Positions 37,301 through 52,300 of a stretch of 64,000 bases of DNA are shown here, one piece after another. The notes beneath the pieces were generated by a model, which was not told where the DNA came from, did not search any database, and worked only from the letters and a program-made list of their open reading frames with translations. The first letter of the stretch is position 1; the number at the start of each line of letters is the position of its first letter. The DNA comes from Scolanthus callimorphus (taxonomy: Eukaryota; Cnidaria; Anthozoa; Actiniaria; Edwardsiidae): the NCBI GenBank assembly GCA_033964015.1, contig CM066913.1, forward strand, positions 29,724,790-29,788,789, read 5' to 3'. The translations under genes were made by a program, and so were the position numbers.

Positions 37301-40300
37301 TTGCGTTGTATAAAATGTAGTATAATCGTAGCTGCGGAACGCATTGGTTCTAGAGATGATAATTTTGGGTCATCGCGAGAAAACGGCAAGCGGTCCAAAC
37401 ACTCGAGAGCTTGGACGACTTAACGGGCTGCGTTAGACGGCACCAATTGCACCGTATTTTTTCAGGCGCACTTAACAAAATGACAAAAACGCAACTTATG
37501 GACATCATCGCTATGGAGATAATGGAGATTCCAGTTGCCCTGTTCACAGTCAGATGAGATGGAACTTTATTTAGAAAAACAAATATCTGATTGGTTTACC
37601 TGTACGGATGCAGCGTTGAAGGAGATTCTGACAAAAGCACAGAAGCCGAGTCCCGCCGCTACCGAGAGGGTCACTAGAAGCACTCCCGCCACACCCAGAC
37701 CCCCATGGGACTGGACGGCGTCATTCCATCGCTTTAGTGTCAAGCACGCATATACAAGCTGTGAGTACAAGAATGGCGTTAGCGATTGGTACACTATATG
37801 GTTCATTATAGTGTACTCCGTATAAATAAATCTCCCCCAATGTCTTATAGAACGAGAATAAGCAAGTTAAAGAGCCCGTGTCAGCCACTCCTTTGTTATT
37901 GCTTTCGTTAGAAGAAGACGAATTACGTGTAGAAATATCTAAATAAACATCTAAAAACAAAGTTTCAGATTTGATTTACCAAATTCATTCGAGAACATTG
38001 CTCTATATTCTCCAAAATCAGCCAATGGAAATGGATGTTTTCTCCGACTTGGTGTGTTGCTATGCTGTCAAAACGGCGGCGGACACAGGCTCTTTAGGGT
38101 AGACATTATACTCGTTTTCAAAAAAATATGGTCGATGTTGTGCCCTCTTACCATTAGCACGTAACCCAAGGCGAGGCGCGTAACATTTGATTTCGAGAAG
38201 TCTTTCAACAGATCGTTGAATGAAGTTGAGGTGAACGCTAGAATGTTGTACTCATGTGTTTGCTCTTTGTTGAATTCCGTCATGACCTGGTTAAAATATG
38301 GAAGAAAACGAGAAAGAACTCTATAAGTTATGAGTTTGTAAGACTGATGAAGAGCCTCGTCAGCCGAGCCTGAAACAAAATAATGTGCGAAATTAAGTAC
38401 TTGATTTACCGACTTCAATCGAAAATATCGCACTACATTCCCTAAATCAGCCGATGGAAATGGATGCTTTTTCTAACTTTTTTTCTAGGACGACATATGG
38501 ATGCTGACTGAGGCTCTCTTAACACATCCTAAACATAGCATGCTAATAGTTCTCATGAATCGTTACGCGGGGCGATACAAGCTGCAAACAAAGGAACAGT
38601 TTTGAAGAAGTCACAGCAATCAAGAGCATGTGCGGGACTTTAGATCGATCATGCAGTTTTACTTTTCAGTTATATTTATTGCACAGAAGAGGGTTTAAAA
38701 AGTGTCAACCAATGTAGTTCTTTATAATTTTTATAAACTGTCATCAAATGGCTCTGGCAAATGGCTCTGGTTTTATTAGCGGTATTCCTGTACCAATACC
38801 GCGGCATTGCGGCAATAGACCACACAAGATGCGTCCTCAGTTTCATGGAAACCAAGGTCACGTAGTGAGATCGGGGACAGAGTGGTCCTGCTGAGGAACT
38901 TCCCGAATCTCGTTTTGATGTGTCGCACACCCTTGTGAAAGTCTTACTGTAGCGTTTTATTGTAAATACCGAAAGCAGCGTATTTACAAATTCACAGACT
39001 TTGAAGAATTCCCTATGCCAGAGCTCTAAGATCGTCTTGGCGCTCTCTAGAGTAATGTCCTTGCCATCAAAAAATTCAAAAATCCACAGACAACTTTTTT
39101 CAAAAATTCACAGACCTTTGTGAATTCCCTCTGCCAGGCCTCTAAGATCCTCTTGGCGCTATCTAGAGTAATGTCCTTGCCATCGTTGTCTTGGTAATAC
39201 TGCATCATGTTTTTAGCTCCCATCAACATAATCACACTTTGGTACGCCGCCGCACTAAAACAATAGGAAACGGCAAACACTATAGCGCTATTCACTGTTG
39301 ATCAGCATTGCCATTCTAATTCTAGTGTGCCAACTGTAGATTGAATAGTGCCTTAAGTTCTGTGAACCAAACGATCTCTGATTGGCACATTAATAACAAT
39401 GGATGACGTCAGCGTGAACATCACTACAGAACGTTTTCACGTGGCGTCATCAAATCAATTTATAAACGCTAAAATTATTATTTCTATCGGCTTCTGTTAC
39501 TCAGTTCTGGAGATTTTGCATTAAGAGATCTGAGTGACGCAGCACCAGTCAGGTATTTTGAGGAGTCTAACTTTGGTCAGATTTATTGTTTGCGCCTTTG
39601 TTTGCAGGACATTTGATAATTTGCCCGCCACGGCTTGGCGTACCTCGAAGTTCGACAAGATTCCACGATGACAGCGCCACAGATTCACTTTCGTATATCC
39701 CAGATGAAAAAAAACTAATGCTAAAACTTTGCCAAATTACATATTGGATGATATTTAAACCATCAGCAAAGAATGAGAAGATGATTTTAAAGAAATCGCA
39801 GTCTTTGGGTTGCGTCTAAGATAGTTATGCAAACCTTCTGATTGTTCCTGATCGGTTTTTCTTGACATCACCCACAATAAGCTCTTCAGGCCATTCCATA
39901 TAGTTGGTAGCAAAACCATGGCAACCGCCTGTCAACTCCACCCCAACATCTGGCGCCTATAAGTTAAACACATTATCGCTCAGAATCATCGTTAAACATA
40001 TCAATCCACCCCCGCGCCCCTCTCGTGGCGCCCCTTTTTTCGCTTGCTATGCAGGATATTCAAGCTACGTTTATGTTCTTGCAGGAACACTATTTTTTAG
40101 GAAAATTTCATCAACCCACTAAAAAAACAGACACTCGTGAGTGACAAAAACATGACGAGCTAATCTGTGCCTTGTCTTATGATTCGCTCAAGCATAATTC
40201 AACCAACGAAATGGTGTTTGATCGCTTTTATTGCTTGGACCTCTACCAGAACCTTGCGTGCAGTACTGGTATTCGTACAGTACCTGGTATTCGTACAGTA

Positions 40301-43300
40301 CCTGGTATTTGTGCAGTACCTGGTATTCGTACAGTACCTGGTATTTGTACAGTACCTGGTATTTGTACAGTACCTGGTATTCGTACAGTACCTGGTATTC
40401 GTACAGTACCTGGTTTTCGTACAGTACCTGGTATTTGTACAGTACCTGGTATTCGTACAGTACCTGGTATTCGTACAGTACCTGGTATTTATACAGTACC
40501 TGGTATTTGTACAGTACCTGGTATTTGTACAGTACCTGGTATTCGTACAGTACTTGGTATTTGTACAGTACCTGGTATTTGTACTCTTGTACAGTACCTT
40601 GTATTCGTACAGTACCTGGTATTCGTACAGTACCTGGTATTCTCACAGTCTTACCCTCTTTCGATAGTTTGGCGCAGTCTTAGGGCATTCCCAGTCTTGC
40701 GGATTTAAACACGGCTTCTCAACATAACCTGTCGTTATCCCAGCCTATGGAGGAAGACCAACAACATTCCATTTAGTACCATATTTTCGATTATTTTTCT
40801 CTTTCATTTTTACACCATTACCCTTAGAGTGCGGTCCCGTTTGCCCCGACAACCTTCATGGAGCTGTATACAAAGGTTATACGTCACGCAAGTTTTGACA
40901 CAGGAGAACTTCCGTAGGAATAGATGCAAAATATCAAGACATGTGACTTTTTTTTATTTGTACCACGCGGCCTGTTACAAAGGAAACAGAGAGAACTTAC
41001 CTCTTTGAAAATAGTTACTAAAGTACTGTTCATGGCTTCGATATTAAACGGCAAAGTCTTCAGCTGATCCAGCATGACGATAGGGTTTAGTGACGTCCAC
41101 TTTAGAATGACATTCGTTCTACAGAAGTTACGAAAGAAAACACACACACAACAGTTGTTAGTATTTACATTGCAAGGAGCCCATCAACAGGAACCTCCAT
41201 CACCTAGTGGTGGGACAACCGAAGCACAGATAAAATAAATCTATTTTTAGATTGTAAATATTGAGTTTCCAATGAAGATTAGTTGTCATGATTACAAATG
41301 TCTCATCTCTCAAAAGAAAGATGACGGAAACCAGCGCCGCCATCACACTGCACGCGAGGAGTTCAATATATCTTCACTCTAGAAGTACGGCAATTTTCCC
41401 GCAAAATTATAACACCACAATTTAAAAGTAGATTCTTCTACTTCTGTGCATATTGAGGACTTAGGGACTGTTCGTTAATTACGTCGCAGGGGGGGCTGGT
41501 GGTTTAATGGGGGGGGGGGGGGGAAAATTTTGCAGAACGTCGAAAAATTTGGGGGTAAATTTTTAGAACACGCGAAACTTTTGGGGGGGTGCATTTCAGT
41601 GTCATGCAAATTTTCAACAGACTAGGACTGAGATTGAGAGCGATTGCGTGAAACGCAGAACGCTGTATTGAATCCTGATGATTTCTGCTGAACTTCTCTT
41701 CTCTTTTCTTGCCATTTTAGAGCTTGTTCTACCGGTACATCCTCGTCAACAATCGTACTTACTTTAGACGCCATTTGGAAAATAGGAGACTGATACTAGC
41801 TTTTGATTAGCGCGCAGGGGGAGGGGGGTAAAATTTCAAATAGCCGTTTTTCGAAGGGGGTAGAAATTGAAACTCCTTTTTTTGTACGGGGGTAAGTTTT
41901 CAGAAAACCTACAAGCAGAAAAAACCACCAGCTCCCCCTGCGACGTAATTAACGAACAGTCCCTTAGTAGAGTATATGGAGGCTTAGACAACGTGTCACG
42001 TGACCAAACTTAACTCCCTAAATATGCCTTTATTCCACGACAATAAACAAAACAAGGACAGAACCCTTTAGGTATTGCCATATACTTGTGGTTAAGCGAG
42101 TTTCAGGTCAACCAAGTAAATATTTGTCGAGTTCTGGTAAATACAATTTAGAACTTTGCGATTCGATGTCTTTGATTTATTTCTCTGATGACATCTTTGA
42201 AAAACATCTAATTCACATACAAATAGCATGGATTAATAGATGAAGATCAAGCGGTTTTTTTTACCAAATTTCAGGGAGATATATGAAATATGAGTAATGT
42301 AATACGCGTCAAGGTTACAGTAGAATGTATGGCGGCCGAATCACGAAGTCTCTCAAAAGCGCACATCGATAATAGGAATAACATCGAATGACAATGGTAG
42401 TTATTCTATAATCATATATTCTCTGCTAGTTTTCAAATTAGACCATAACCTCCTGTTAAAAGTACCCAATCGACTCTTCGAAATTCGTGACCGGGTGTTG
42501 CGTGACATGAATTACCTTTGGCGATATTTCTGAAGTAATGATAGGAATAAATGCTCCCAAGAGGGAGTTTGTAACAGTATCATAGCTGAAACATAGTAAA
42601 ATCAATTCTACGGTTCATATTTTGGTGACGTCACGTGAAGTCCAATAATAAGCTCTTCTTTATTCAGAAATGCCCAAGCAGTGTCCCACCACTACCAGAA
42701 TGCAGCGCACGCTTTTTTTACAGCTTGTTCGACAAATGTCCCACATCTATCGACACGCAGCGCGCGCGTTATTTAGGACTTTGCTTTCTTCTTTATAAAC
42801 TATTGAGTTCACAAATGACTAATTCCATAACGTTGCTTTGTGATTCAGGCATTGAAGCAATGCATGGCTTTGCTTATGTGACCACCAAACAATATTAATG
42901 GTGCCTTACGACCAATTCCAAGAGCATTTTTTTGCAGGTATAAACAAAAGCATCTTATTATTACATCTTATGTTCCCATTTTTGTGCTGTGATATATTCA
43001 TTAAATGCAAATTTTCGTTTTTCTATATTATTGGGTGAAAAATGCATAACATTGTGTCAAGCTTTAGGCATAGAGGGTTGTTAGCTCAACGTTTCATTTT
43101 TTTGCTAAGATATGAGTATTATACTTACAGACCTTCCAAAAAAGGTAAGGGGATTTCCTCACAATGAAGTTTTGCAATGTTAGCAAGTCAACAATTCTTG
43201 ATATGGAATAGAGCTACACTATATGTGGCTTCTAATCTGTCTTCCTAACTATCACAGTAGTTAACATACAAAGTTCATAATTAAATGTAACCCCAATTGA

Positions 43301-46300
43301 CTTACAAAAATGATACATTCTGATCTGGGCCATGAAGCTTAGCACCTTCCCAGAAACAGTCCAGAGGTGATATAATCGCACAAGGCACCAATATATTGAA
43401 AATCTGGGAAGAAAGGAATAACATGATGATCACATGCTACATAAAGCAAACAAATCCTATTACTTCATACAAAGAGCACAATAATAATTGATCACATACC
43501 GGTCTCAGTATTTTGTCCTCTGTCTGTGGAAGATTGGGTGCGTAACATAATTGCTTGAATGTCCACTCCCTTATGAAATATAAATAATAATCATAAAAAT
43601 AATATATAATAAAATCTGACTGTAATGAATGACCTCTCCCATGCAAAATATCTAGACTAGTTGACTGGTGCACGGGATGTCAAACCATCCTAAATTGGAA
43701 ACATCTCATATTGAACAAAATGTTTATTATAAAAAGAATATTTCTCCTTCAATATTAATTTGGACATCATTAGGCTATTGGCTTATTTATCTAGGCAAAA
43801 ATATACACACACCGCCCCCCTAAAAAGTTCTCAAAAGTTAAATCTTCTTTGGGGGCATTTGTTTCAGCACACAATCAAGCCACAAAAACAATGTCAAGTT
43901 ATATCAGGGACGTGTGACTGGTTATATATATATGTAGGATGTTCATTCATCAATCTCCTATTGCAAATGAATCTGAAATATACAAAAAGGTCCACTTGGC
44001 CATGCCCATACATTGGACACTCCCATTGCTTTCATTGTTCTTTTTATACGTTACCTGCCCTCAGCCGTGACTTTGACTTCAGTGGCCCTCTTGACAGCTT
44101 TCAAATGCAGCAGCAACGCATCCGGATTCAGGATATTAGTACCAGACAGTTTGGGTGTTTCTATAATTATCTCCTGTGAAACTCCTGCTTCCTCTCCTAA
44201 GGCTGCTTTGTTGTATTCTAGTTCCTTTTCCAGGCGTCCTCCAACTAGAAACAGGAAAAATGAATATTAAAAATCAAACCTTTTTAAATATCTTGCCTGT
44301 GGGGTCTTGGGGTGGGGGTAGCATGTTGCAATCATTCAGGGTTCATATTTCAAATCTTTCAGAGTTTGCAAAAAAAATGCGAAGGGGAACTTAAAACTTA
44401 GGTTTGCCACAGGTTTTGCTGGATTTTGCCTTGATTCTAAAAAAAATATATTCTATCATTCCCATAGCTGTCAATCCTCACAGACCAGAAATCAGGAGAA
44501 TTCATAAGAAAAGAAATGCAACAACAACAAAAAATAAAAGAAATATTCAAGGGTGTTATGTGGAAGAATATACAGTAAATGTGTTTGTATGTATTTTAAG
44601 TGTGAGAGTTTACAGCTAAGCATTCCTTGCTATTTTGTCACTTTCTAACTGGATTGAACAACATGTCTCTTGTAAAAAAAATTCCACTTTCAAAAAAGCA
44701 TAATCAATTATAATCAATTTGATATTGTAATTAGTACCGGCTTGTGGTTTGCCAAAAGAGCACATAAATAAAACAATTGATCAATTTGGGAGCAAAATCT
44801 GGCCAATGTTTTGCTACCATACTTAAAAGAAAATGGCTAGACTAAAGACACTAAACATGTATTACCAGAACAATCCTTTTTACTCACGTGACCCCGTTAA
44901 AAGACCTTTGACATTTTTCAATGGAAGTGAAAGTCTATTAACAAATTGATTTTATGATAAGTAAATCTTTGAAGCCACCGAATAAAGGCGCCGATGTTTC
45001 GTCAAGCCAAAACTTCCAAAAATACATTAAAAACATTTTGTAAACTCTCCTACCCTCTAAAGCGTACGTGGCAATGAAATTATTTAAGAAGCTAGCACTG
45101 CGCTATTTATAGACTACAAGCATTGTAGCCGAAAAGCCCAACCACGGCGATAGTCTGTTTTCTCAAACACCGTGTAAAACGGATTTAGATTTCCATACAA
45201 ACTTACTTAGACAATTAATTAACCTTACTACTTTGTACTTTACTGGGGCTGTATTGTATATATGGTATGGCGTGCATTTAGCTGCATGCAAAAATGCTTT
45301 GAATTCATAACGTGAAATCAAAACCTTAGGAGCAGAGCGGTCTTGACTCGCATTGCAGCCTATTCACAAGAAAATGGCAAAAAAATATATATATCAGTGA
45401 AAACAAATATATCACCCAAAGTCTAACAAATAAATCTCTTTGCTAAAGTGTCAAGGACCTTTTTGCTCGGGGTTTTTACCACTAATGCAAGATTAAATAT
45501 TGTTACAATATCAATATGTTTCATCAGTAGCGCGCATGTATTTTTCCTCGGCGCCTGTAGGAACTCTATTAATTCGAGCTTGCTTTTACAGTAAGCATTA
45601 TCCCAAGTTGATGAAATGATGCGATTTGCAGTCGGCACGTTTTGTGATATTGTAACCTAGAAATAACAACCAGCTCCTCGCTTACTGAGACAAACACAAA
45701 CATTAGCGAGGATTTTTATTTCCCGAGAAAACAAGAAAGCGACTTAAAGCAAACTTGAAAGGTAGTTTATGTGAATAGCCTACCTTCCACCCATAGTTTC
45801 TCGGCGTTTGTTTCCATATGGAGGTAGATAATCAGGCCGCTACCAAACAAGCACATCACCAAAATCCCGAGCAGGACGAATTTACCGCAATGCTTTTGAG
45901 CGGCACAGCCAAGCGTAAAAAGCCAAAGCTGAAGTCGTGCGCGAATTATAAGCGCTAAACGATTGCCTTTGGCACGACCCTGGAAAACAGAGAAAAGAAA
46001 AACACCGATTTAATGGCTTTAAGTGAAATAAGGAATGGTGAAAGCGTCACGGCAAGGCACGGAAACTGCCAATGCCGCAGCCGCTTTTTATAAGTCAATT
46101 TTAAATGCAGCAAGAAAGGTCTAGATTACTATTTCCTCTGACAAATACTACGTGTGGTGTTTATATAGCTAGCCCACTAAATCCCTCTACCGTCTAAGCG
46201 ATACTTTGAAGTCATTAAAGCATTTCTTCATCAAATAGAGGTTTTCCCTGGCTTCAGCTTAAGTCCCCGTAGATTAGGCAAGGAAGTTATGTATTTCCTC

Positions 46301-49300
46301 GCACTTGCTCTCTAACTACGACAATTTGCAGAGATAACAACACGTGCTAGACCACCAATACAGTCCCAAAGTTGAAAAACAACTTTACAACTTCATTACA
46401 TATTTAAGTCTGCTCAGGAAAGGGTGAGGTTTTTTAACAAGATCATTGATTCAGTTAGTTTAAAACGCTTCTCAGTTACGCTAAGTGAATGATACAAATT
46501 CTATAACAGAGAATCCTTGTGTGTGTGATTGATTAGGTTTATTAAACTCTACAAGTGCCAGACTGTTTGTCTTCCCAATGTTTGGCGTTTCAGGGGAATA
46601 ACTGGGTACTAAATAAACATACCAAGAGAACTCTGGTAAATTTGTGCCCTGGACTCCAGTATTGCGTTAGATTTGCTACCCTAGCACTGAAACTTAACGG
46701 GCATTCGCGCGCTGCGCTAGGGAACATCGTAGTGACCGGGTTATAAATATCTCGGAGTACAAGAGGAATTCGAACACTTACAAGCTAAGCTCTAAACCTA
46801 TGAACCATGCTAGGCCCGTCTGCATTAAAAACCTGGCGGCTAAAATACAGGAAAATTCTAGCACTTAGGAAACCACATAAGGAGTTTATGCACAAGCAAT
46901 TATATTGAACAAGGTGTGATCTCAAAGAGAACTTTTGGACGGCTACGGAGAGAATCATAACGCCTCAAAGCTTCGAGCTGAGCTGTCTATGGGTTTGACA
47001 TCCACCACGGATTGAAGGCTTGAAGGGCTCAATAATGTCCGACCTCCCAACTAGAACAAGAATTCCTCAGCAAGTCAGAGGATATAGATATCTGCTTCCT
47101 AAGTTTGATTAGCGACAGATTTCGAGAGGTTTTGAATCTACCCGACGCAACAGCGCCGGCGATAAATGTAGAACGTTACTCTTCTACTGTAAATAGCCGC
47201 CTACAAATCGACAACAACACGCAGTTGAAAAAATCCAAAGCCGGAACACAATTCGCGGTGTGGCGTGTAATAGCTTTTAGGATGTTTAGGAATCTCATGA
47301 ATATTAAAAAGAGAATTTCTATGTCTTCGCTCGGCTCAGTAATGTAAACAATTTCCTAGGAATCCTTGGTAGCATAGAGGTTTAGGGTCCTAAGCCTGCG
47401 AAGATTGGTCACTGTATTGGGTTAAGCGAGTATAAACGCGTGCAAAATACTTTCCGTGCGCTTTCATACCTCCACAATATCCCTGAGAGCATCGCTTGCC
47501 CATACATAGGTCTCGGATGTAAAAAGTGCCATCGTTTGTGTCGAGAACTTGAGATAGCGAAGCCACGCGGTAGATGCCTTAGTTATAGAGATCTGCCACG
47601 CAAATTTGTCCTTATCGGAAGCCAACAGTCGCCAGTTCTCGCTTTAGACCGAAACCCAAAAGTACTGAGTAAAAACTGGGCCCGTTCTCGGTGCCAAAAC
47701 TCGGCCATTTAGTCCAGAAAGCATACTTCGCACTCCTCTATGTAACCAAAGTGCACATCAGAACACCATTGAAACTTGAGCGCTCTATTCTATCCCACAG
47801 GAAAGCAATCTTGTTCCAGTTTACTTGCGCGACGTCACGGCCCCGCGCGCTGATTGGCTAGCTGTAGGTGTGGAATAAGATAGACTAGCGATCGGGGTAA
47901 TGCATTATTAGAATCCCCAGACCACACACACCGCGCGCATATCACTCAAGATCGCTCGCCTGTCATGAAATGACAAAAGATGAAGCTCGCAGGCGACTAC
48001 AAATGCCAAAGAAAAACACACTATTGCTACCGTATGGCTTTTTCGTGAATGTTAGTCAATTAGGGAACCCATTAGATTGGTGGAGTTTCAAGTTGTTTCA
48101 TTCCTTACTTGACAGCACATTCCATAGCCATAGATGCTCAGACATGGTACTGCATGTGACCAGTTATACCGAAAAGAGCTAGAGATTTATTACGGGATCT
48201 TAGCATCTTAGTTAATAATTAAAATAAACTTATTAACTCTTGTTTTTCAAAGTTCCCAAACCGGATAACCCCGTAACACGATTACTATCATTTTGATGAC
48301 CTTCAATTTTGTGAGGCCGATTTTAGTTGCAACATATTTTCTCAGGAAATAGAAGTAAAATGCAAGGAATTTTCCTAAACATACTTAACATCGCATACCG
48401 CAACTGATGGGTCCAATCTTGGTACCCAGCTCAGCTGCTCAAGGATAGCGCAGTAGGTCCAAAACAAGAGTGCACGTCCTCGACTGTTCGCGCGGGAACT
48501 CTCTAAAATAATCGTTCGCTCGAGACAAGCAAATCGCATGCGATCTTAAATTTAGGGGCAGCACCCTAACAATTGGCGCTTCTGTTAATCAATTTGTCTC
48601 TTCGAATCGATATAATTGTGCTGTAGACTCTCAGAACGGGCTCTGAAACGTAAAATACACTTTTCCACTCCGTTTACTACAAGAATGTTAATCGTTTAAA
48701 TAAGACTGTAGAGATCCCCCCCCCCCCCCAAAAAAAAAACCGCTCCCATTTACTGTAAACAATACCCAGTTTTGACCCTATTAGCAGAGATGCCAAATCT
48801 CCGCCACTTTTTGCGACCTTGTCTCCCTCTAAATTTTTTGCCCAGTCCCATACCAATTTACTGTATTCTCCCGCACAATTTTCTTTGGATTCCGTAGCCT
48901 GCTCGCGGGGTTTTCGACCTAAGAACTACGCTCCACCGCCTCTCAGGCTATGGAATCCGGCCCTCCCAGAATCTCCGGCCTTTTGTTGACACAATAGGGG
49001 CCTCTGGATCATGCATGGATGGGTCCGTACGTCGGGTGTGACTCAGATCTTTTTTTATACGTCGCATGTCGGTTTGACAGATGATACGTTGTCGGTAGTC
49101 AGTCAGTTTTGTCTAGATTTTACGGCCATTTGTCGCTTATCCCAATCCAGAACCCTTTGAGTCCATTTAGTCCAGCCTGAAGTCCTGTCTAATCAAGCGC
49201 GTTCCTAATGTAAGAGGAAACTCTATTGTCTAAGTTCATTTGCATAGTTCATTTTGACCGGGTGTATTTCAGGCCCGGGGGGTTACTCCCTCATATATGG

Positions 49301-52300
49301 TATACGGGTATGTACCACCCTATAGGGTATGGTTTTTGGGCTCCTGAGGTCTGCGGTAGGGTATCGTTTTCGCTTGTTTGGTCTCTGATAGGGTATGTAA
49401 TTCATTGGCTACCCTACAAACTACGAAAGCCGAGAAGGGACATTGGATTTCAGTGTTCTTAAATACATTTCGTTGTTCTTAAAATACACTTCAGAGTTCT
49501 TATTTCGTTGTTCTTAAATTGACTTCAGAGTTCTTAAATTTCGTTGTTCTTAAATTGACTTCAGAGTTCTTATTTCGTTGTTCTTAAATTGACTTCAGAG
49601 TTCTTAAATTTCGTTGTTCTTAAATTGACTTCAGAGTTCTTAAATTTCGTTGTTCTTAAAATGAACTTCAGTGTTGTTAATTTCAGTGTTCTTAAAATTA
49701 GGGGGGAGGGGGTCCGTTTCGTCTTCACTCCTTAGAAGATTGATACGGCCAGTATTCTGGAGAATATTGTGGTCTGGGTATCACAATAAGATCCTTGTTC
49801 TAAAATATAACTGTTCTGATGCTCTCTGGATCCGCCACTGTAATATATACCGATTTGGATCAATTGTTGATTAACATGTAGCTCTTCTAATTTCGGATTT
49901 AGTAATGCCACTTTGTTTAGTAGTAACGCTCATAATAGACTAGATAGAAGAGGAAGAGCTACATGTAATTCAATGACAATTTAACCATATCGGTATATAG
50001 CCGCCCGCCAGCTTTCGGCTCGTTCGTTCGATTGTAACATGGCCGTCGTATGATTACAGTGATCATTGATATCGGAACCCCATCGGAGCATTGTGGAATT
50101 ACAGTGGCGGATCCAGAGAGGGTTCCAAGGGTTGAGCATCAGAACAGTTATTTTAGAACAGGATCTTATTGTGATACCCAGACCACAATATTCTCCAGAA
50201 TACTCATGGCGGTATCAGTCTTCGAAGGAGTGAAGAAGAAACGGAACCCCCCTTAGTAAAATCCTGGATCGGGTCCTGGATCCACCACTTGGAAATCATT
50301 TTAAGAACTCGAAAATTTAAGATCTCTGAAGTTTATAAGGACGCGAAAGCTGAGATTTGGCAAAATAAAAATTATATATGAACATACTATAAGAAGATAG
50401 CTCAGGCTGTAAGCTTGATGGACTTTGAGAACACCGAAATTTAAGAACTCTGAAGTCAATTTAAGAACAACGAAATAAGAACTCTGAAGTCAATTTAAGA
50501 ACAACGAAATTTAAGAACTCTGAAGTCAATTTAAGAACAACGAAATAAGAACTCTGAAGTGTATTTTAAGAACAACGAAATGTATTTAAGAACACTGAAA
50601 TCCAATGTCCCTTCTCGGCTTTCGTACAAACACATTTCGATCAAAGTTGCGGTGCCGCATTTAGTGATTAAAGACAGTGTATTTTAATTAGCAATTCCGA
50701 TTTGATCGCGACCAACTGGACCACCCTGGTGACTAACTTAAAATTTAAAATAAGAAAAGTCGGCGTTACAACGTAGGTTTTAGTATACAATCAGAAACAT
50801 AAGTGAGTTGAAACGTGTATAAACAAACATACATTACTTTAGTGCCAAGCTACGGATGATTCGCAAAATAAACAATTGAACAGATTTTGAAAATATAATG
50901 TTGTTGCAAGACTTGAAGATGTTAAATGTTAGCATATTATCACTTACCACTATTGCTCTACTTTATTTGAGCGAAAAATGAAATGTTATGAAGAGAAAAC
51001 CAGCTTGGGCTAGCAGTCGAGAGTTTTATTGACCAAATATGGTCATAAACTGGCCACGAATAATCCACAGCTTGGTTCGCCGTTACATGTTTCAACTAAG
51101 TTATATATTTCTGATACAATAAAACTTCCCTGTTAACGGCGGTCTCAACTAAAACCTACGTTGTAACGCCGACTTTTCTTATTTTAAATTTTATTAATCT
51201 TACTGTCGGCTAGACCGTTAATTGGTCCAGCGTAAACCAACGAGTTCTTTACTTCAGACTAACTTAAGGCTGCGGAAGGATATTTAACCATTATCCTGCG
51301 AGATTGCGCAGAATATCGTCTGATACTTAGCCGACGAGGGACGAAGTCCCGAGTTGGCTAAAATCAGACGATATTCTGCAAAATCGAGCAGGATAATGGT
51401 TTTATTAATCAGCACATCGATAGCACAAAAAAAAACCCGAAAAACATGACTTTTGTGTATTATTGACGAGCTCAAAACATCATATTTCCCTCAGAGACGG
51501 ATATCGCAGGATAGCTGTCATGTACAGAACACAGCTATTGGCGTTCCAATGACCATATTTGGGCAGTGCATCGATGTGCTGAATAATAAACAACATTAAC
51601 TGTAGGTCCATGTGGTAGGGTATAAAAAACGGTCTCTGATAGGGTCACGTTTTGGAGACCTCGGCGCACGCCTACCCAAAATCAGTGGAGTAATCCCCCG
51701 GGATGTCACGTCAGGCCATAGTGTGTGGCCATTTCCTCATTGCACTATTATTGAAGGACAAAATCCTATTTTTCTCATTAAGTCACGGATTGATTCTCCT
51801 TGATGCAGCATATGGCGGCCATCATAAATACGGTTTGCATGTTGTCTTCAGTAAAAGTTCGCCAAATCAATGCCTTTCGCCAAGTTCGCTGGGAACTCTT
51901 TCTATCTTATTAGGAGCAGTTATAATCCCTTACCTTATTTGGTAGGTCTGTTAGAGTAAAAAAATTCGCCTAAACTTGCAGAAGTTCGAGAAGAGACGTA
52001 TTCTTGGTCGCCATATTGGTTTTCTCGGCCAAAAGGCCTGAAATCGATTGTACCACAGGCAGCCCGTGCGAGTCGGTACGAAACGGACCGCAGCCATTCA
52101 TTGATTCACGTTGATTGTGTACGGGGGAGCAAACTACCGAGGGGCTGACTAATTGTGAAGACTTGGCTGAGGCCATCTTTCATTTATTATTTTGAGATTC
52201 ATCATATACACCTATTTTCGGCTTTCACCCGTCAGATTACCACCCTTCCCGTGCCTACAAATACCACGAATATGGACGAATGTGTTGTTTACATGCTTCA

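Larger units (their letters stand above)
49274..51702. repeat. Older GGCCCGGGGGGTTACTCC repeat split by nested insertions
   Basis: Left half at 49274-49421 (GGCCCGGGGGGTTACTCCC, then a GGGTATG-rich block) and right half at 51608-51702 (GGTCTCTGATAGGGT, then GGAGTAATCCCCCGGG) are inverted ends of one family, now separated by about 2.2 kb of younger elements. Confidence 0.7.

Noticed and set aside
40167..40708. Four overlapping open frames of 150-178 codons on both strands (VFVQYL-type and GTVRIP-type repeats)
   Set aside because: All are by-products of an 18-bp minisatellite, whose length is a multiple of three. They lie in a Patched intron.
47041..50727. Near-matches to the GLI site (GACCTCCCA at 47041, GACCACCCT at 50719) near Patched promoters
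   Set aside because: One-mismatch matches to a 9-mer are expected about a dozen times by chance in 64 kb, so these carry little weight.
51970..52176. 68-codon minus-strand frame starting AAAGATGGCC
   Set aside because: Good start context, but no domain, no donor in phase and no partner exon seen.
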